DNA from: Candidatus Sphingomonas colombiensis
GTDB taxonomy: Bacteria; Pseudomonadota; Alphaproteobacteria; Sphingomonadales; Sphingomonadaceae
Assembly: GCA_029202845.1 (NCBI GenBank)
Contig: CP119315.1
Location: forward strand, 503,501 to 567,500
Length of the DNA: 64,000 bases
Reading direction: 5' to 3'
A program made the translations under genes and the position numbers. Below are positions 1-8,233 of this stretch, piece by piece. The notes beneath the pieces are model-generated. The model had not been told where the DNA came from. It made no database searches and saw only the letters and a program-made list of their open reading frames with translations. Positions within the stretch are counted from its first letter, which is position 1, and each line of letters begins with the position of its first letter.

Positions 1-109
1 CGCAATCGCGACCTGCGACACGGTGATCGTGATGACCGCGCCCGTGGGCGCTCCGCTCCCGGACGCGATGCGCGAGCGACTGGACGGCCTGCGCGTCACG
101 GGGGCGTAA
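1..109 (+). CDS. 3' end of an unidentified protein (partial)
   Basis: Only the last 35 codons lie in the window, read from base 2 to a TAA at 107-109. The visible residues include CDTVIVMTAPVGAPLP and end in GLRVTGA. They show no motif that lets me name a family. The reading frame is open from the left edge and its high GC and codon use match the neighbours, so this is probably the true end of a plus-strand gene whose body is upstream. The next gene is convergent to it, about 75 bases away. Confidence 0.45.
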   Translation, partial: AIATCDTVIVMTAPVGAPLPDAMRERLDGLRVTGA

Positions 110-184
110 GCCATCATCCCCCGCACCCGCGCCTTATGATCGGAAGCGGAGCGCTAGCCCCGCCCCCAGGTGCACCGCCGTTCG

Positions 185-940
185 TTACAGCGACTGCCCA
201 TCATCCACATCGATTACCGCGCCGGTCACCTGCGCGGACGCATCCGAGGCGAAATAGAGCATCATCGGATCGAGCGCGGTGATCCCCATCATCCGCTTGC
301 GGTGGAAGCCCGCGATCTGCTTCGCTCCCCCCTCGGTCTCGAACCAGTCACCCGCGATCTCCGTCTGCACATAACCCGGCTGGATCACGTTGACGTTGAT
401 CCCCTGGCGCACCCATTCACGCGCCAGATTGCGGCCGAGGTGCGCCACGCCGGCCTTCGACGCGGCATAGGCGCTATCGCCATGCCCGGTCAGGTGCGCG
501 GTGATCGAGCCGACGATGATCGCCCGCCCCTTGCCGCTCTCGCGCGCGCCTGCTGCGATCAGCCGCTTCGCTCCTTCACGCACCGTCAGATACGCCCCGA
601 GGAAATTGGCATCGAGCAATTGCCGCAGCCCCTCCGCCGACACATCCGTCGCGCGGCCGCCGTGGCTCATCCCCGCATTCGCGACGATCGTGTCGACCGT
701 CCCGAACCGCGCCTCGGCTGCGTCATAAGCGGCGATCGTCGAGGCCTCGTCACCGACGTCGAGCGCGACCGCCAGCGCATCCGCGCCAATCTCCGCCGCC
801 AGCGCCTCGACCCGTTCGACCCGGCGCGCGCCCAGCACCACCTTGGCCCCCGCCTCGGCGTAGAGCCGCGCGAAATGCGCGCCAAAGCCCGAGGACGCGC
901 CCGTAATCAGCGCCACTCGCCCGTCCAGCCTGAAAGCCAT
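185..940 (-). CDS. SDR family NAD(P)-dependent oxidoreductase
   Basis: A classical short-chain dehydrogenase of 251 residues. The nucleotide-binding glycine motif TGASSGFG is at residues 13-20, NAG is at 88-90, and the catalytic tetrad is visible as N112, S145, Y158 and K162 (SAYAASK). I chose the ATG at 940 over an upstream in-frame start because it is preceded by AGGGAG at good spacing and begins just before the Rossmann fold; the longer version would add 72 residues of non-conserved sequence and overlap dcd. Such enzymes reduce ketones or oxidise alcohols with NAD(P)(H) in the cytoplasm, and the substrate cannot be read from sequence. It is divergent from dcd across a 121-base intergenic region. 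Confidence 0.88.
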   Translation of the reverse strand: MAFRLDGRVALITGASSGFGAHFARLYAEAGAKVVLGARRVERVEALAAEIGADALAVALDVGDEASTIAAYDAAEARFGTVDTIVANAGMSHGGRATDVSAEGLRQLLDANFLGAYLTVREGAKRLIAAGARESGKGRAIIVGSITAHLTGHGDSAYAASKAGVAHLGRNLAREWVRQGINVNVIQPGYVQTEIAGDWFETEGGAKQIAGFHRKRMMGITALDPMMLYFASDASAQVTGAVIDVDDGQSL

Positions 941-1061
941 ATTCGCCGTCTCCCTAATTCGCCCGGTTCGTTGCGACGCGCGGCCGATATGGTCAACCCA
1001 TCTTGCCCCTTGCCAGCGACGCGGCACGCGGCGAAAGCAATCGTCAAAGGGGAAGCGTTCG

Positions 1062-1616
1062 ATGTCTATCCTGTCCGACCGCTGGATTCGCGAGCGCGCG
1101 ATCGCCGACAATATGATCGAGCCATTCGTCGAGGCGCAGCGCCGCGATGGCTGCATCAGCTACGGCCTGTCGTCCTATGGCTATGACGCGCGAGTCGCTG
1201 ACGAATTCAAGATCTTCACCAACGTGGACAACGCGCTGGTCGATCCGAAGGATTTCGCGGCGAACAGCTTCGTCGATCGCAAGACCGACGTGTGCATCAT
1301 CCCGCCGAACAGCTTCGCGCTGGCGCGGACCGTGGAGTTTTTCCGTGTGCCGCGCGACGTGCTGGTGATCTGCCTCGGCAAATCGACCTATGCGCGCTGC
1401 GGCATTATCGTGAACGTCACGCCGCTTGAGCCCGGTTGGGAGGGGCATGTGACGCTGGAATTCTCCAATACCACGCCGCTCCCCGCCAAGATCTATGCCA
1501 ATGAAGGCGCATGCCAGTTCCTGTTCCTGCAAGGGAATGAGCCATGCGAGATCAGCTACGCCGACCGCGCCGGCAAATATATGGGCCAGCGCGGCGTTAC
1601 GCTGCCTCGCCTCTAA
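1062..1616 (+). CDS. dcd: dCTP deaminase
   Basis: Converts dCTP to dUTP plus ammonia, the first step of the dCTP route to dTMP. The 184-residue length fits the family. Key stretches are GKSTYARCG around residues 106-114, the LEPGWEGHVTLEFSN block at 122-136 with the presumed catalytic Glu at 133, and the C-terminal GKYMGQRG, which in this family closes over the bound nucleotide in the trimer. AAGGGGAAG precedes the ATG. The gene stands alone. The single-function form (rather than the bifunctional deaminase/dUTPase) is inferred from overall resemblance only. Confidence 0.95.
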   Translation: MSILSDRWIRERAIADNMIEPFVEAQRRDGCISYGLSSYGYDARVADEFKIFTNVDNALVDPKDFAANSFVDRKTDVCIIPPNSFALARTVEFFRVPRDVLVICLGKSTYARCGIIVNVTPLEPGWEGHVTLEFSNTTPLPAKIYANEGACQFLFLQGNEPCEISYADRAGKYMGQRGVTLPRL

Positions 1617-1647
1617 GGCCATGTAGATAACGCATCGGCTTGTTTGT

Positions 1648-1765
1648 CGGGGCATCACCGCCCCGGAACGGTCCATGCCTGACAATGCTCGCGGAGGGTA
1701 TTCCTGACGCATTGCGCCGCATCGCGCCGGCTTCACGCATCGCTTGATAGCGGGGCCGTGCCCCG
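1648..1765. repeat. Two hairpins sharing the stem CGGGGC/GCCCCG
   Basis: CGGGGC-ATCACC-GCCCCG at 1648-1665 and CGGGGC-CGT-GCCCCG at 1751-1765 are perfect six-base-pair stems with different loops, 85 bases apart, just downstream of dcd. Neither is followed by a T run on the plus strand, so termination is uncertain. Because all four arms are interchangeable, the two could also pair with each other. Confidence 0.35.
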
Positions 1766-2286
1766 TGCGTATGTTTAGGGATACGCCTCAGCGGGTGCGC
1801 GGATCGGGGGACTGCGCGGCGATCGTAACTTGCCCCGTCTCGATATACTGGAGGCCGGCGACAAAACGATGCCTGCCAATCTGCCGGCTGCAAACGCATC
1901 TCCCGACAAAGCCGCGGCAGCGACATTCTGCGCACAAATGCCAGCAGACCCTGCGCGAAGCTTTTGGCCGCCCGCTGCCACAAACGGGCGCTGTGAAATC
2001 ACAACGGCCTATTCTGAGGGCCCATTCTTTAGCGAAGCGCCTCTCGCGCCTGCGTTCGGGGAGAATCGGGAACGCGCCGCCATATATGGTCGGACTAGTC
2101 GAGGCTTCCCGCGTCCAGCAATCGCGCCAGATCAGGATGATGATCGGCATTTACGCCGAAGGCCGCGTTTAAGATATTTCTGCGTCCGGAGACGCCGTTC
2201 GAGCGCCTTTTTTAACCCCAGCCCATCGGGCGATCGGGGTTGCGAAGATCAGAACGCCAATCGGCGTGATTTCACTCGCACGCCCG

Positions 2287-2320
2287 ACAAAAGAAAAGGG
2301 CGGCCCCGAAGGACCGCCCT
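2287..2320 (-). terminator. Rho-independent terminator of the tonB-exbB-exbD operon
   Basis: On the minus strand AGGGCGGTCC, a short loop and GGCCGCCCT form a GC-rich stem with one mismatch, followed directly by a T-rich tract (TTTTCTTTTG). It lies about 30 bases beyond the stop of the last exbD. Confidence 0.8.
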
Positions 2321-2352
2321 AGACTTCATATCACGATCATCGGCCGAAGCCT

Positions 2353-2781
2353 TTAGAAGTCGCGATAATATTGCTCGTTCCCGATGAACCCGAGCTTGGT
2401 CACGCGCGAACGCTTGACCACCGCCAGCGTCCGGTCGACCACCTCATAGCGGGCCTGCGGATCGGGCTGGAAGTGCAGCTCCGGCTCCGGGGTCATGCCG
2501 GCAGCGACATCGAGATACTGACGCAACGTCACCATATCGACGGGCGTACCGTTCCAGGTGACCGTGCCGTTGACGTCGATCGCGACCTTGTTCTTGTCCG
2601 GCTCAACCGGCGGAGGGGTCGGATTCGCCTGGTTCTGAGGCAGATCGACCTTAACCGCGTGGGTCTGGATCGGGATGGTGATAATGAACATGATGAGGAG
2701 CACGAGCATGACGTCGATCAACGGCGTCGTGTTCATTTCCATCATCGGCTCGCCGTCGTCGCGGCCGCCACTCATTGCCAT
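2353..2781 (-). CDS. exbD: Biopolymer transporter ExbD/TolR (second copy)
   Basis: A 142-residue inner-membrane protein of the proton-driven ExbB-ExbD-TonB motor. A short cytoplasmic N-terminus ends in EMNTTPLIDVMLVLL, which carries the conserved membrane Asp used for proton passage. One transmembrane helix (about residues 18-41) is followed by a periplasmic domain. It is the last gene of the operon, 25 bases after the first exbD, and is followed by a terminator. Tandem exbD genes are known in several proteobacteria, where the second copy can be needed only for certain receptors. Which receptors this copy serves is unknown. Confidence 0.92.
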   Translation of the reverse strand: MAMSGGRDDGEPMMEMNTTPLIDVMLVLLIMFIITIPIQTHAVKVDLPQNQANPTPPPVEPDKNKVAIDVNGTVTWNGTPVDMVTLRQYLDVAAGMTPEPELHFQPDPQARYEVVDRTLAVVKRSRVTKLGFIGNEQYYRDF

Positions 2782-2806
2782 GTAGTGTTACTCCTGACCG
2801 CTTCGC

Positions 2807-3289
2807 TTACAGCCGCTCGGGGTTTTCGCCGGGCGGCGGCTCTGAAATAAAGCCAACCTTGGCGAAGCCAGCCATCTGCATGTTGAAGATCGCGCCACCG
2901 ATGCAACGCCACGGCGTATTCACGTCACCGCGGATATGCGCTTCGGGCAATTCCAGGCCGGGCGCCGACACGCCGCCCTGACGGGCGATTTCGGCCTTCA
3001 GCTTGGCGACCGCGCGATCGAGCAGCTCCTGATGGGTCACTGGGGTCAGCCCCCAATAAACCTTGCAGACGCCGTCCGCGCTCGTGATCGAGAGCGAAAC
3101 GTTCTCGGGCTTGGTCGTGGTCGGGTCGAAACGGACGTCCGGAAGCTTGAGCTTCACGGACTGGATCACGACCGGAACCGCGATCAGGAAGATGATGAGG
3201 AGCACCAGCATGACGTCCACCAGCGGGGTCGTGTTGATGTCCGACATCGGGGTCTCGGCGGCGGAGTTGCCGCCAGCGCTCATCGCCAT
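2807..3289 (-). CDS. exbD: Biopolymer transporter ExbD/TolR (first copy)
   Basis: A 160-residue ExbD/TolR protein with the diagnostic DINTTPLVDVMLVLL stretch and its proton-relay Asp, one membrane helix (about residues 20-43), and a periplasmic domain longer than that of its neighbour. The domain carries two cysteines (GVCKVYW and PWRCIGG) that the second copy lacks, which could form a periplasmic disulfide; that is inference. It lies between exbB and the second exbD, in the same direction with short gaps, so all are probably one transcript starting at tonB. Confidence 0.93.
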   Translation of the reverse strand: MAMSAGGNSAAETPMSDINTTPLVDVMLVLLIIFLIAVPVVIQSVKLKLPDVRFDPTTTKPENVSLSITSADGVCKVYWGLTPVTHQELLDRAVAKLKAEIARQGGVSAPGLELPEAHIRGDVNTPWRCIGGAIFNMQMAGFAKVGFISEPPPGENPERL

Positions 3290-3383
3290 GTGTCAGGCTT
3301 TCCTACTCATTCGGCCGTCGGGCGAACCCTTCGGCTGGTTGGCGGGGCCGTCACAAGGACAGCCCCGCCTCCCCTATTTTATC

Positions 3384-4163
3384 TTACGCGCGGGTCTGCG
3401 TGCCAGCGGGCGCAGCCGCAGGCTTCGCCGGCGCCGGCTTCGGCGCGCCGGCCAGCGACGGACGAACCGCGCCGTTCGAAGCGAGATAGCCGAGAACGTC
3501 GTTCGAGAAGGCCGAGAGGTCTTCCGAGATCGACTTGTTGCGACGCTGCAGCCAGTTGTAAGCGAGCACCGCCGGAACCGCGACGACGAGGCCGAGCGCG
3601 GTCATGATGAGTGCTTCACCGACCGGGCCGGCGACCGCGTCGATCGACGCCTGACCAGCCGCACCGATCTTGATGAGTGCGCGGTAGATGCCGATAACCG
3701 TACCGAACAGACCGATGAACGGCGCGGTCGCACCGACGGTCGCGAGGAACGCCAGGCCGCTGCCCAGCTTCGAGTTGATCGAAGCTTCCGAGCGAGCGAG
3801 CGAACCGTGCAGCCAGTCATGCGCTTCGACCGGATCGGTCAGACGCGAGTGCTGATCCTGCGCAGCGAGACCGTCGTCGACGATCTGCTTGTAGGCCGAG
3901 TTCTTCTCGAGCTTGGCCGAGCCTTCGCGCAGCGAGTTCGAGTTCCAGAAGCCTTCGCGGACGCGCTTCGCCTGGTTGATGATCTTCTGCTGCTCGAACA
4001 GCTTCGAGAACAGAATGTAGAACGAGACGATCGACATCAGCACCAGGATGCCGAAAACGGTCTGCGAAATCAGGCCGCCCTCCTTGAGGGCGGGGATCAG
4101 ACCGTACGGGTTGTCACCGTGGGCGGCCGGCGCGGCAGCGGCCGCGAGAATGGTGGTGATCAT
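3384..4163 (-). CDS. exbB: MotA/TolQ/ExbB proton channel family protein
   Basis: A 259-residue inner-membrane protein forming the pentameric proton channel that energises TonB. Three transmembrane segments are visible: one near residues 30-52 (TVFGILVLMSIVSFYILF), and a pair in the conserved C-terminal block (LAFLATVGATAPFIGLFGTVIGIY and ALIMTALGLVVAVPAVLAYNWL). The long cytoplasmic loop lies between the first and second. The Ala/Pro-rich tail (about the last 25 residues) is typical of sphingomonads. The gene sits between tonB and exbD. ExbB rather than TolQ is favoured because no tolA, tolB or pal is adjacent. Confidence 0.93.
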   Translation of the reverse strand: MITTILAAAAAPAAHGDNPYGLIPALKEGGLISQTVFGILVLMSIVSFYILFSKLFEQQKIINQAKRVREGFWNSNSLREGSAKLEKNSAYKQIVDDGLAAQDQHSRLTDPVEAHDWLHGSLARSEASINSKLGSGLAFLATVGATAPFIGLFGTVIGIYRALIKIGAAGQASIDAVAGPVGEALIMTALGLVVAVPAVLAYNWLQRRNKSISEDLSAFSNDVLGYLASNGAVRPSLAGAPKPAPAKPAAAPAGTQTRA

Positions 4164-4218
4164 AAAGTTGCTAGTCCCTTGAAAAACGAATGGCGTCAGA
4201 AGGTGGTGTTGAAGAGGA

Positions 4219-4872
4219 TCATTCTGGGATGACCCACTTCACCGGCAGAGAGGTCCTGGATGCGATCGGCTGGCCGTTCTCATCCTTGGCCGGCGAGTAA
4301 CGGACGCGACTTTTCGCGATCCGGCACGTCGCCTGATCGAGGGCAGCACTGCCACTCGACGAAGAGACCTCGCAATCGGTCACGCGGCCATCAGTGCCAA
4401 TCGTGAGCGCCGCGACGACACGCCCCTGCTCGCCTGCGCGCAATGCCGACGGCGGGTAGTTGTCCGAGTTAAAATATTGACCCGGATTTCCCTTCGCGAC
4501 AGCCGCCTGCGAAACACGCGGCGGTGCGGGCGGCGGCGCCGGAGGCGGCGGCGGCGCGAGCACCGGCGGTGCCGGCGGCGGATTGGGCACAACCGCGATC
4601 ACCGGCGCAGCCGAAGTCGTCTGGACGATCGGCGGCGGCGCAACCACTGGCGGCGGTGTCAATTTAACGTCTGGCGGCGGGGGCGGCGGCTCATCCGGCG
4701 GCGGGGGAGGTGGCTCCTCCACGTCGAACGTATTTAACTTCTCCGACACCTTTTTCACGTATTGGTACGCGAGGCCGGTGACGAAGGCGTAGCCGAGCGC
4801 AAGGTGAATCGCCGCGACGATAACGATCGCGACGACCTTGCTCCCGCTCATCTTCTGGTCAGCGTAGGCCAT
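4219..4872 (-). CDS. tonB: Energy transducer TonB
   Basis: A 217-residue TonB. One N-terminal membrane anchor (about residues 12-32, VVAIVIVAAIHLALGYAFV) is followed by a long proline-rich periplasmic spacer (residues about 52-140, with two runs of six prolines) and a C-terminal TonB domain (YPPSALRAGEQGRVV to LPVKWVIPE) that grips receptor TonB boxes. The C-terminal domain carries two cysteines (DCEVS and ATCRIA). It is first in the operon and would drive the four TonB-dependent receptors of this window. The proline repeat gives the opposite strand artificial glycine-rich frames. Confidence 0.95.
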   Translation of the reverse strand: MAYADQKMSGSKVVAIVIVAAIHLALGYAFVTGLAYQYVKKVSEKLNTFDVEEPPPPPPDEPPPPPPDVKLTPPPVVAPPPIVQTTSAAPVIAVVPNPPPAPPVLAPPPPPAPPPAPPRVSQAAVAKGNPGQYFNSDNYPPSALRAGEQGRVVAALTIGTDGRVTDCEVSSSSGSAALDQATCRIAKSRVRYSPAKDENGQPIASRTSLPVKWVIPE

Positions 4873-5103
4873 TCAGCAGTGAAACTCCCTCATCCCTAGG
4901 GCCACTAGGGCCGGACCCCCGATCCAGCGCATCGAACCGGCGACCCAGTACGTCCGTAGGCTAGAACATGCCACGGTACGGCGCGACTCCTATCGCGCGG
5001 TTCCGAGGCGTGCAAACGCTTTGTCTGGCGCAGCAAACGTACAATCTCTGCATGGCAGAATTATTTCTGTATCGGAAGGCCTCAATGCCCTAACCCGGCC
5101 AAC

Positions 5104-5988
5104 ATGAAATCACGTACGTTTTCTCGCGCACTCGCGTTGGCCGCATTGACCGTTTCGCCCGGATTTCCGGCCTTCGCACAGCAACAGGCCACCCCGGTGG
5201 CGGAAGCCGGCCCTGCCGCCCCACCCTATGCGGACATGGCGGATCTGGTGATCGCAAGCCCGTTGGTGATCGATGCGACGATTCGTTCGACTTCTAAGAT
5301 AAAACCCATCGATGCGCCGGGCCTCGCCCCCGGTTCGACGCGTTTTTACGTCGAAGCCGACGTCAATGCCCTGATTCGCGGCCCCGGCGCGATTCCGCCG
5401 CGCCTCGGCTATTTGCTGGATGCCGCGCCGGACGGATCGGGGCGCACACCCAAGTATAAGAAGTCCCGCGTCCTGTTGTTTGCCCGCCCCGTTCCCGAAC
5501 GCGGCGATCAGGTGCAGCTCGTAACGCCAGGCGCGCAACTCGGCTGGTCAGCGGCAAGCGACGCGCTGGCCCGGCAAATCACCGGCGAGATACTTGCGAG
5601 CGATGCGCCCCCGGTGGTGATCGGGGTCGGCAATGCGTTCCATGTCGCAGGTTCGTTGCCCGGCGAAGGCGAGACGCAGATATTCCTGCGCACCGCCGAT
5701 CATCGCCCCGTCTCGCTGTCGATTCTGCGCCGTCCCGGCGAAAACCCGCGCTGGGCAGTAGCATTGTCGGAGATCATCGACGACGCAGCAGCCCCGCCGA
5801 AACCCGATACGTTGCTGTGGTATCGGCTTGCCTGCGGATTGCCGCGCCGGTTGCCGGACGACGGGCTCGCCTCGCTCTCCGCGAGCGATTCGGCACAGGC
5901 GCGGGAAGACTATCGATTCGTTCTGGAACGATTGGGACCGTGCGGCCGCAACCGCGCGCGCATCAGCGGCGGTGGCGGACCAGCGTAA
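5104..5988 (+). CDS. Hypothetical secreted protein
   Basis: A 294-residue protein with a signal peptide (charged MKSR, hydrophobic core, cleavage near AFA-QQQ at about residue 26), so it is exported to the periplasm or beyond. The mature part has mixed alpha/beta composition and a cysteine pair in the C-terminal third (LACGLPRR, GPCGRNR). I do not recognise a family or catalytic motif; similar uncharacterised proteins occur in sphingomonads to my recollection. It is divergent from tonB across 231 bases. Its 3' end overlaps the end of folB on the other strand by 26 bases. Confidence 0.7.
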   Translation: MKSRTFSRALALAALTVSPGFPAFAQQQATPVAEAGPAAPPYADMADLVIASPLVIDATIRSTSKIKPIDAPGLAPGSTRFYVEADVNALIRGPGAIPPRLGYLLDAAPDGSGRTPKYKKSRVLLFARPVPERGDQVQLVTPGAQLGWSAASDALARQITGEILASDAPPVVIGVGNAFHVAGSLPGEGETQIFLRTADHRPVSLSILRRPGENPRWAVALSEIIDDAAAPPKPDTLLWYRLACGLPRRLPDDGLASLSASDSAQAREDYRFVLERLGPCGRNRARISGGGGPA

Positions 5989-6334
5989 TCCCGATCGATT
6001 CGCCGGCTTCGGCGATCGCCAGCTTGACGATCTTCACCGTCACCCGAAGCACCCGGCGATCCTGCAGGAACAAGGTTTCGGCGATATGATCCGCGACGCC
6101 CTCGATCAGCGTGAAATGCACGCCCGGGGGCAGCGCGCTGGTCGCGGCGCGCTTTAGATCGAGATAGTTCTTCGATGCCCCAAGCGGCGTGTCCGGCGCA
6201 TAATAAGCGGGCGCCTCGAGCCTGACGCCGATCGAGATTCGCAGCGGCTGCGGCAGATGCGTTTCCTCTGAGTAGATGCCGGTCAATACCGGCACCTCCA
6301 GATCGTGCACTTCCAGTTCGAGACTGTCGTCCAT
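5963..6334 (-). CDS. folB: Dihydroneopterin aldolase-like protein (FolB)
   Basis: A 123-residue protein of the FolB/tunnelling-fold family, which in folate synthesis cleaves 7,8-dihydroneopterin to 6-hydroxymethyl-dihydropterin and glycolaldehyde. Visible family features are the N-terminal VHDLEVPVLTGIYSEE, matching the usual Gly-(Ile/Val)-x-x-x-E region, the central YLDLKRAA, and FTLIEGVADHIAETL with the active-site-like E in LIEG. It is not next to folP or folK, so a paralogous role cannot be excluded. It overlaps the 3' end of the secreted hypothetical gene convergently. Confidence 0.82.
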   Translation of the reverse strand: MDDSLELEVHDLEVPVLTGIYSEETHLPQPLRISIGVRLEAPAYYAPDTPLGASKNYLDLKRAATSALPPGVHFTLIEGVADHIAETLFLQDRRVLRVTVKIVKLAIAEAGESIGITLVRHRR

Positions 6335-6413
6335 CAGGCGCTCGTCAAAGAATTGTCCGCCCGCGCGGAAGAAGCGGCGCGTCTAGGCCTCCCCCTGCGA
6401 CGGGGCAAGCGAA

Positions 6414-7046
6414 TCAGGCTTTCGCGCTCGGACGATTGCTCGCCGCAGCGTGCCAGCGCCGAAGATTCTGTGCCGATTCCGGCATCATGAGCTTGGCCGC
6501 CTTGGCGAAGTCGATCGTCGCCAATGCGGTGATATCCGCAAAGCTATACGCCTCGCCGGTCATCCATGGCCGCGTCGCCAATTCCTGATCGAGCATTTCG
6601 ACGAACATATCCCACATCACCAGACCGCGCGCGGCAAGTTGCGGAATTTGTGCCATTTCCGGCCACTTTCCCGCCGCCCCGCGACCCACGAAGGCCGGGC
6701 TGCCGTTACGCAGAACATAGACGGCGGCGGCATAGCCCTCATTTTCGATTCGCCGTGTCATGCTCTCGATCCGCGCAATCTCCAGCGGGGTGCGGCCGAA
6801 CAGGGGAGGATCGGGGTGCAGCGCCTCGAAATATCGGCAGATCGCCGCCGATTCGCAGATCACTTCACCGTCATCGAGTTGCAGCGCGGGCACCATGCCG
6901 CGCGGATTGACCGCGAGATAGGCGTCGCCAAGCTGCTCGTCCGCGCGCAGGTCGATCATCACCCGCTCGACGGCGATGCCCTTCTCCGCGAGGTAGATTC
7001 TCACCCGCCTCGGGCTTGGGGCCCAGACTGCATCATAAAGCTTCAC
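6414..7046 (-). CDS. Glutathione S-transferase family protein
   Basis: A 210-residue GST. The N-terminal thioredoxin-like domain (residues 1-80) starts MKLYDAVWAPSPRRVRIYLAEKGI, has the cis-proline region NPRGMVPALQLDDG and the glutathione-binding ICESAAICRYFE. The all-helical C-terminal domain contains MTGEAYSFADITALATIDF, the N-capping box region. The start codon is GTG, with GGAATG upstream. The S-P-S stretch at residues 10-12 sits where the catalytic Ser or Cys of bacterial GSTs lies. Substrate unknown. Divergent from the GNAT gene. Confidence 0.88.
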   Translation of the reverse strand: MKLYDAVWAPSPRRVRIYLAEKGIAVERVMIDLRADEQLGDAYLAVNPRGMVPALQLDDGEVICESAAICRYFEALHPDPPLFGRTPLEIARIESMTRRIENEGYAAAVYVLRNGSPAFVGRGAAGKWPEMAQIPQLAARGLVMWDMFVEMLDQELATRPWMTGEAYSFADITALATIDFAKAAKLMMPESAQNLRRWHAAASNRPSAKA

Positions 7047-7113
7047 GGCGTCATTCCACTTGCGTTCAGACGTACTATCGCTAATCCGCGCCGCCCTTGG
7101 CGTCCATCAGGGA

Positions 7114-7635
7114 ATGAGGCGGTTGATCGAGCTAGTTGCGCTGGACAGAGTAGATCAGGACGCGATCGAGGCATTGCTCGATCGCGCGTTCGGCGATGAT
7201 CGCCATGGGCGCACCGCCTATCGCCTGCGCGCCGGAACCAAACCGATCCCCGGCCTGAGCCTTGCCGCAATCGCGGATGGCGCATTGGTGGGAACGATCC
7301 AATGCTGGCCGGTCGCCTTCACCGCCGACGATGGCGGCGAGGCCCCTCTCACCCTGCTCGGCCCCGTCGCGGTTGAGCCGGGGCGCCAGCGGGACGGGAT
7401 CGGCCGGCTGCTGATGACTGCCTGCCTGGAAGCCGCAGCCCGCGAAGGGCTGGACGGTGCGATCATGCTGATCGGCGATCCGGAATATTACAGCCGTTTC
7501 TTCGGCTTCACCGCCGAGCACACCGCCGGCTGGCGCTTGCCGGGTCCGGTGGAGCAGCATCGTTTGCTCGCGCGCGGGAACGACGTTCCGGGCGGCGCGG
7601 GGACAATCGGTCCACGCGTCACCGTCTCTGCCTGA
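7114..7635 (+). CDS. GNAT family N-acetyltransferase
   Basis: About 173 residues from the ATG at 7114 (MRRLIELVALD). A longer frame from 7060 exists but would place 18 non-conserved residues in front. The acetyl-CoA-binding motif is LLGPVAVEPGRQRDGIGRLLMTACLEAA, with the Q/RxxGxG/A pyrophosphate loop at RQRDGIG, followed by MLIGDPEYYSRFFGF, a signature of the YhbS-like predicted acetyltransferases. It transfers acetyl from acetyl-CoA to an amine; the substrate is unknown. The Shine-Dalgarno match is poor, so the start is uncertain. It precedes the DUF1285 gene by 37 bases. Confidence 0.85.
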   Translation: MRRLIELVALDRVDQDAIEALLDRAFGDDRHGRTAYRLRAGTKPIPGLSLAAIADGALVGTIQCWPVAFTADDGGEAPLTLLGPVAVEPGRQRDGIGRLLMTACLEAAAREGLDGAIMLIGDPEYYSRFFGFTAEHTAGWRLPGPVEQHRLLARGNDVPGGAGTIGPRVTVSA

Positions 7636-7672
7636 CCTTTACGAGAACGCCCCCCTCCCCTAGGCGCTGGCT

Positions 7673-8233
7673 ATGCCGATGGCGCCGCCGCCCGATTTCG
7701 AAACGCTGACGATCGCCGATATCGCGCGATTGGCGGAGGGCGATCGCCTGCCGCCGGTCGAGCGCTGGCATCCAGAACATTGCGGTGGCAGCGATATGCG
7801 GATCGCGCGCGACGGCACCTGGTTTCATCAGGGCTCGCCGATCGGGCGACAGGCGATGGTCCGCGCGTTCAGCCGCATCCTGCGGCGTGAGCCGGACGGC
7901 GGATATGTCCTCGTCACCCCGGTCGAAAAGCTCGACATCGCGGTGGAGGACGCGCCCTTCGTCGCGGTGGAGATGAAGGTTGAGGGCGAAGGACGCGATG
8001 CCACCCTCGCCTTTCGTCTGAACACCGGCGATCTCATCACGGCTTCCGCCGAACATCCGTTGCGCTTCGTGGAGAAGCAGGATGGGCCGCACCCCTATCT
8101 CCGGGTGCGCGGCGGGTTGGACGCGCTGGTGACGCGTGCGCTCTATTATGACCTTGCGGAGCGGGCGATCGCAGGCGACGACGATCCGATCGGCGTGTGG
8201 AGCGCGGGGGTTTTCTTCCCGCTTCAGCCATGA
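7673..8233 (+). CDS. DUF1285 domain-containing protein
   Basis: A 186-residue protein of the DUF1285 family. Recognisable parts are the opening PPVERWHPEHCGGSDMRIARDGTWFHQGSPI (about residues 23-53), where the family has its conserved GxxDxxIxxDGxWxHxGxPI, and the C-terminal YLRVRGGLDALVTRALYYDL. The family has solved structures but no assigned enzymatic function that I know of. A second ATG at 7679 is possible. Its stop overlaps the Nudix start (ATGA at 8230-8233), so the two are translationally coupled and the run DUF1285-Nudix-cca looks like one operon. Confidence 0.85.
   Translation: MPMAPPPDFETLTIADIARLAEGDRLPPVERWHPEHCGGSDMRIARDGTWFHQGSPIGRQAMVRAFSRILRREPDGGYVLVTPVEKLDIAVEDAPFVAVEMKVEGEGRDATLAFRLNTGDLITASAEHPLRFVEKQDGPHPYLRVRGGLDALVTRALYYDLAERAIAGDDDPIGVWSAGVFFPLQP

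Larger units (their letters stand above)
1617..2352. other. 736-base gap with no convincing gene
   Basis: The region lies between dcd and the exbD terminator. Several open frames of 60-185 codons exist on both strands, but they overlap one another, are rich in Arg, Pro and Cys, lack good Shine-Dalgarno sequences and match no family I recognise. Two small perfect hairpins with the same CGGGGC/GCCCCG stem occur at 1648-1665 and 1751-1765, and an exbD terminator is at 2287-2320. The rest could be untranslated leader, an RNA gene or gene debris. Confidence 0.4.

Noticed and set aside
4477..4792. Arg- and Gly-rich frames opposite the TonB proline-rich spacer
   Set aside because: They are products of the poly-proline codons read on the other strand or in another frame.
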